A stretch of DNA of 49,922 nucleotides from Klebsiella michiganensis (lineage in GTDB: Bacteria; Pseudomonadota; Gammaproteobacteria; Enterobacterales; Enterobacteriaceae). Position 1 is the stretch's first letter; each line of letters opens with the position of its first letter. The DNA is taken from assembly GCF_002925905.1 (NCBI RefSeq), contig NZ_PRDB01000026.1:1-49922 (forward strand), given 5' to 3'. A program made the position numbers and the translations under genes. Of the stretch, positions 48,941 to 49,922 are shown in pieces. The notes below the pieces were generated by a model. That model did not search any database. It was not told the origin of the DNA and saw only the letters and a list, made by a program, of their open reading frames with translations.

Positions 48941-49922
48941 ATGTACACCGACCAAACGCTAGAATTCGAGAAAGTGGAAACTAGCAACGGTACCTTCAGA
49001 GACGAAATTATTCTCTTTCTGAAGAACAATGGATTAGGCATCGACGGCGACATTGAGCAATTTGTTGTCGCGCGCTGCCAGCGGCAGCTGGTTGCCTGCG
49101 CCGGGCTTGCGGGGAATACGTTAAAATGCATTGCGGTTGCCAGAGAGTGGCGCGGGACAGCGTTAGGCCTGAAAATCATTCATGAAGCGGAGCTGCAGGC
49201 TGTTCAGAACGGCGAACATCAGCTTTTTCTCCTGACGTGTCCGGATAATGTGCGGTCGTTCCAGGGATGCGGATTTTATCCTTTGGTCACCCTCGATAAC
49301 AGGGCGACGCTGATGGAGAATTCGCCGGTTGGCATCCATCGCTACTGCCGCCAACTGCGGGGCCAGCATTTGGTGACGGCCGGAAATATCGGCGGGATTG
49401 TGATGAATGCAAATCCCTTTACGTTAGGGCACCAGTATCTGATTGAGCAGGCTGCAAAAGCGTGCGACTGGCTGCATGTCTTTGTCGTTGAGGAAGATCT
49501 GTCCACGTTTTCCTTTCGGCAACGGTTTGCCATGGTTCAGGAGGGGTCACGGCATCTGCCTAATATTACGGTCCATCCTGGCTCAAAATATATTATTTCT
49601 CGAGGAACATTCCCCGGTTACTTTCTCAAAGAAAAACAAATTATTAACGAGGTGTATGCCGCAATCGATTTGCTTATGTTCCGCCGTTACATTGCACCGG
49701 CTTTAAATATTAATCAGCGCTTTGTTGGTACTGAACCCTTCTGTAAGGTGACCGCGCAATATAATGACGCAATGCATCACTGGCTGGAGGATGAGATGAC
49801 AATACCTGCCGCCAGTATCAAGGTGAATGAGATTCAGCGGATGACCGATATGAATAATTTTCCCATCTCCGCCTCTGCGGTCAGGAAATTGTTAAGTCAC
49901 GAAGATATGCACACCGTTAAAA
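48941..49922 (+). CDS. citC: [Citrate (pro-3S)-lyase] ligase, incomplete at the right edge
   Basis: 327 residues are visible of about 350, with no stop before the window end. ATG 48941 has AGGAG 8 bases upstream. The N-terminal ~130 residues form a GNAT-like domain (REWRGTALGLKIIHEAE). The nucleotidyl-transferase signature NANPFTLGHQYLIEQA is in the middle, and ISASAVRKLL near the end. CitC acetylates the prosthetic group of citrate lyase using ATP and acetate, turning the enzyme on. Its presence predicts citD, citE and citF just to the right. It is the fourth gene of the LysR-controlled operon, 21 bp after the FAH-type gene, a neighbourhood unlike the classic citCDEFG locus. Confidence 0.9.
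   Translation, partial: MYTDQTLEFEKVETSNGTFRDEIILFLKNNGLGIDGDIEQFVVARCQRQLVACAGLAGNTLKCIAVAREWRGTALGLKIIHEAELQAVQNGEHQLFLLTCPDNVRSFQGCGFYPLVTLDNRATLMENSPVGIHRYCRQLRGQHLVTAGNIGGIVMNANPFTLGHQYLIEQAAKACDWLHVFVVEEDLSTFSFRQRFAMVQEGSRHLPNITVHPGSKYIISRGTFPGYFLKEKQIINEVYAAIDLLMFRRYIAPALNINQRFVGTEPFCKVTAQYNDAMHHWLEDEMTIPAASIKVNEIQRMTDMNNFPISASAVRKLLSHEDMHTVK

Noticed and set aside
1..49922. CRISPR arrays, tRNA genes, prophage or insertion sequence genes
   Set aside because: No spaced direct repeats, tRNA-like cloverleaf, transposase or phage structural genes were seen on reading both strands.

Overview
The window looks like chromosome from an enteric gammaproteobacterium, most likely Klebsiella or a close relative. 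The reasons are enteric-type promoters and Shine-Dalgarno sites, a RamA/MarA-like activator, a MelA-like GH4 enzyme, a mannose-family PTS and a citrate lyase ligase gene. Genus and species cannot be fixed from sequence alone. No rRNA, tRNA, CRISPR array or intact insertion sequence was seen. The first ~1.8 kb is clearly AT-richer than the rest.

Layout. (1) 1-2.0 kb: an AT-rich islet with a secreted HAD phosphatase resembling phosphorylcholine phosphatase. (2) 2.08-9.44 kb, minus strand: a compact operon for import and cleavage of an unsaturated glucuronyl-amino sugar disaccharide of glycosaminoglycan type. It encodes a GntR/UTRA regulator, PTS EIIA-EIIC-EIID-EIIB, a SIS protein, a GH88 hydrolase, a second SIS protein and an OprD-type porin. 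A five-copy 7-bp repeat forms the ribosome binding site of the first SIS gene. (3) 9.77-20.73 kb: an apparently uncharacterised catabolic regulon. It has a polar amino acid ABC transporter, an M20 hydrolase, an enolase-superfamily enzyme, a pita-bread (M24) enzyme without metal ligands, a DapA-type aldolase, a class I/II aminotransferase, a free-standing CTP-synthase-like glutamine amidotransferase, an SDR and a GntR/FCD regulator. Four related palindromic sites lie in its promoter regions and suggest one regulon.

(4) 20.9-34.1 kb: a stress and efflux patch. It holds a TetR/DHA2 pump pair with near-exact tetO cores, a RamA-like activator, a GH4 glycosidase with an AraC regulator, a TetR-SDR-MDR reductase group, and a TetR-controlled RND pump without its outer membrane channel. 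Two GTGAC-N14-GTCAC sites flank that tetR gene. (5) 34.3-39.9 kb: a small candidate biosynthetic cluster. It has an alpha-oxoamine synthase, two exporters and a divergent haem-oxygenase-like diiron oxygenase whose ligand spacing matches my recollection of N-oxygenases such as SznF, plus a TetR regulator and the stump of an aromatic amino acid permease. This is my best candidate for an undescribed system.

(6) 40.3-44.0 kb: a decaying amino acid transport and MmgE/PrpD locus. A deletion has joined a permease 5' end to an aminotransferase 3' end, PrpD carries a frameshift, and no ATPase gene remains. (7) 44.4-49.9 kb: a LysR regulator divergent from a PrpF-type isomerase, an MFS carrier, a fumarylacetoacetase-fold enzyme and citC, which runs off the right edge. 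This looks like the start of a tricarboxylate or citrate-lyase operon.
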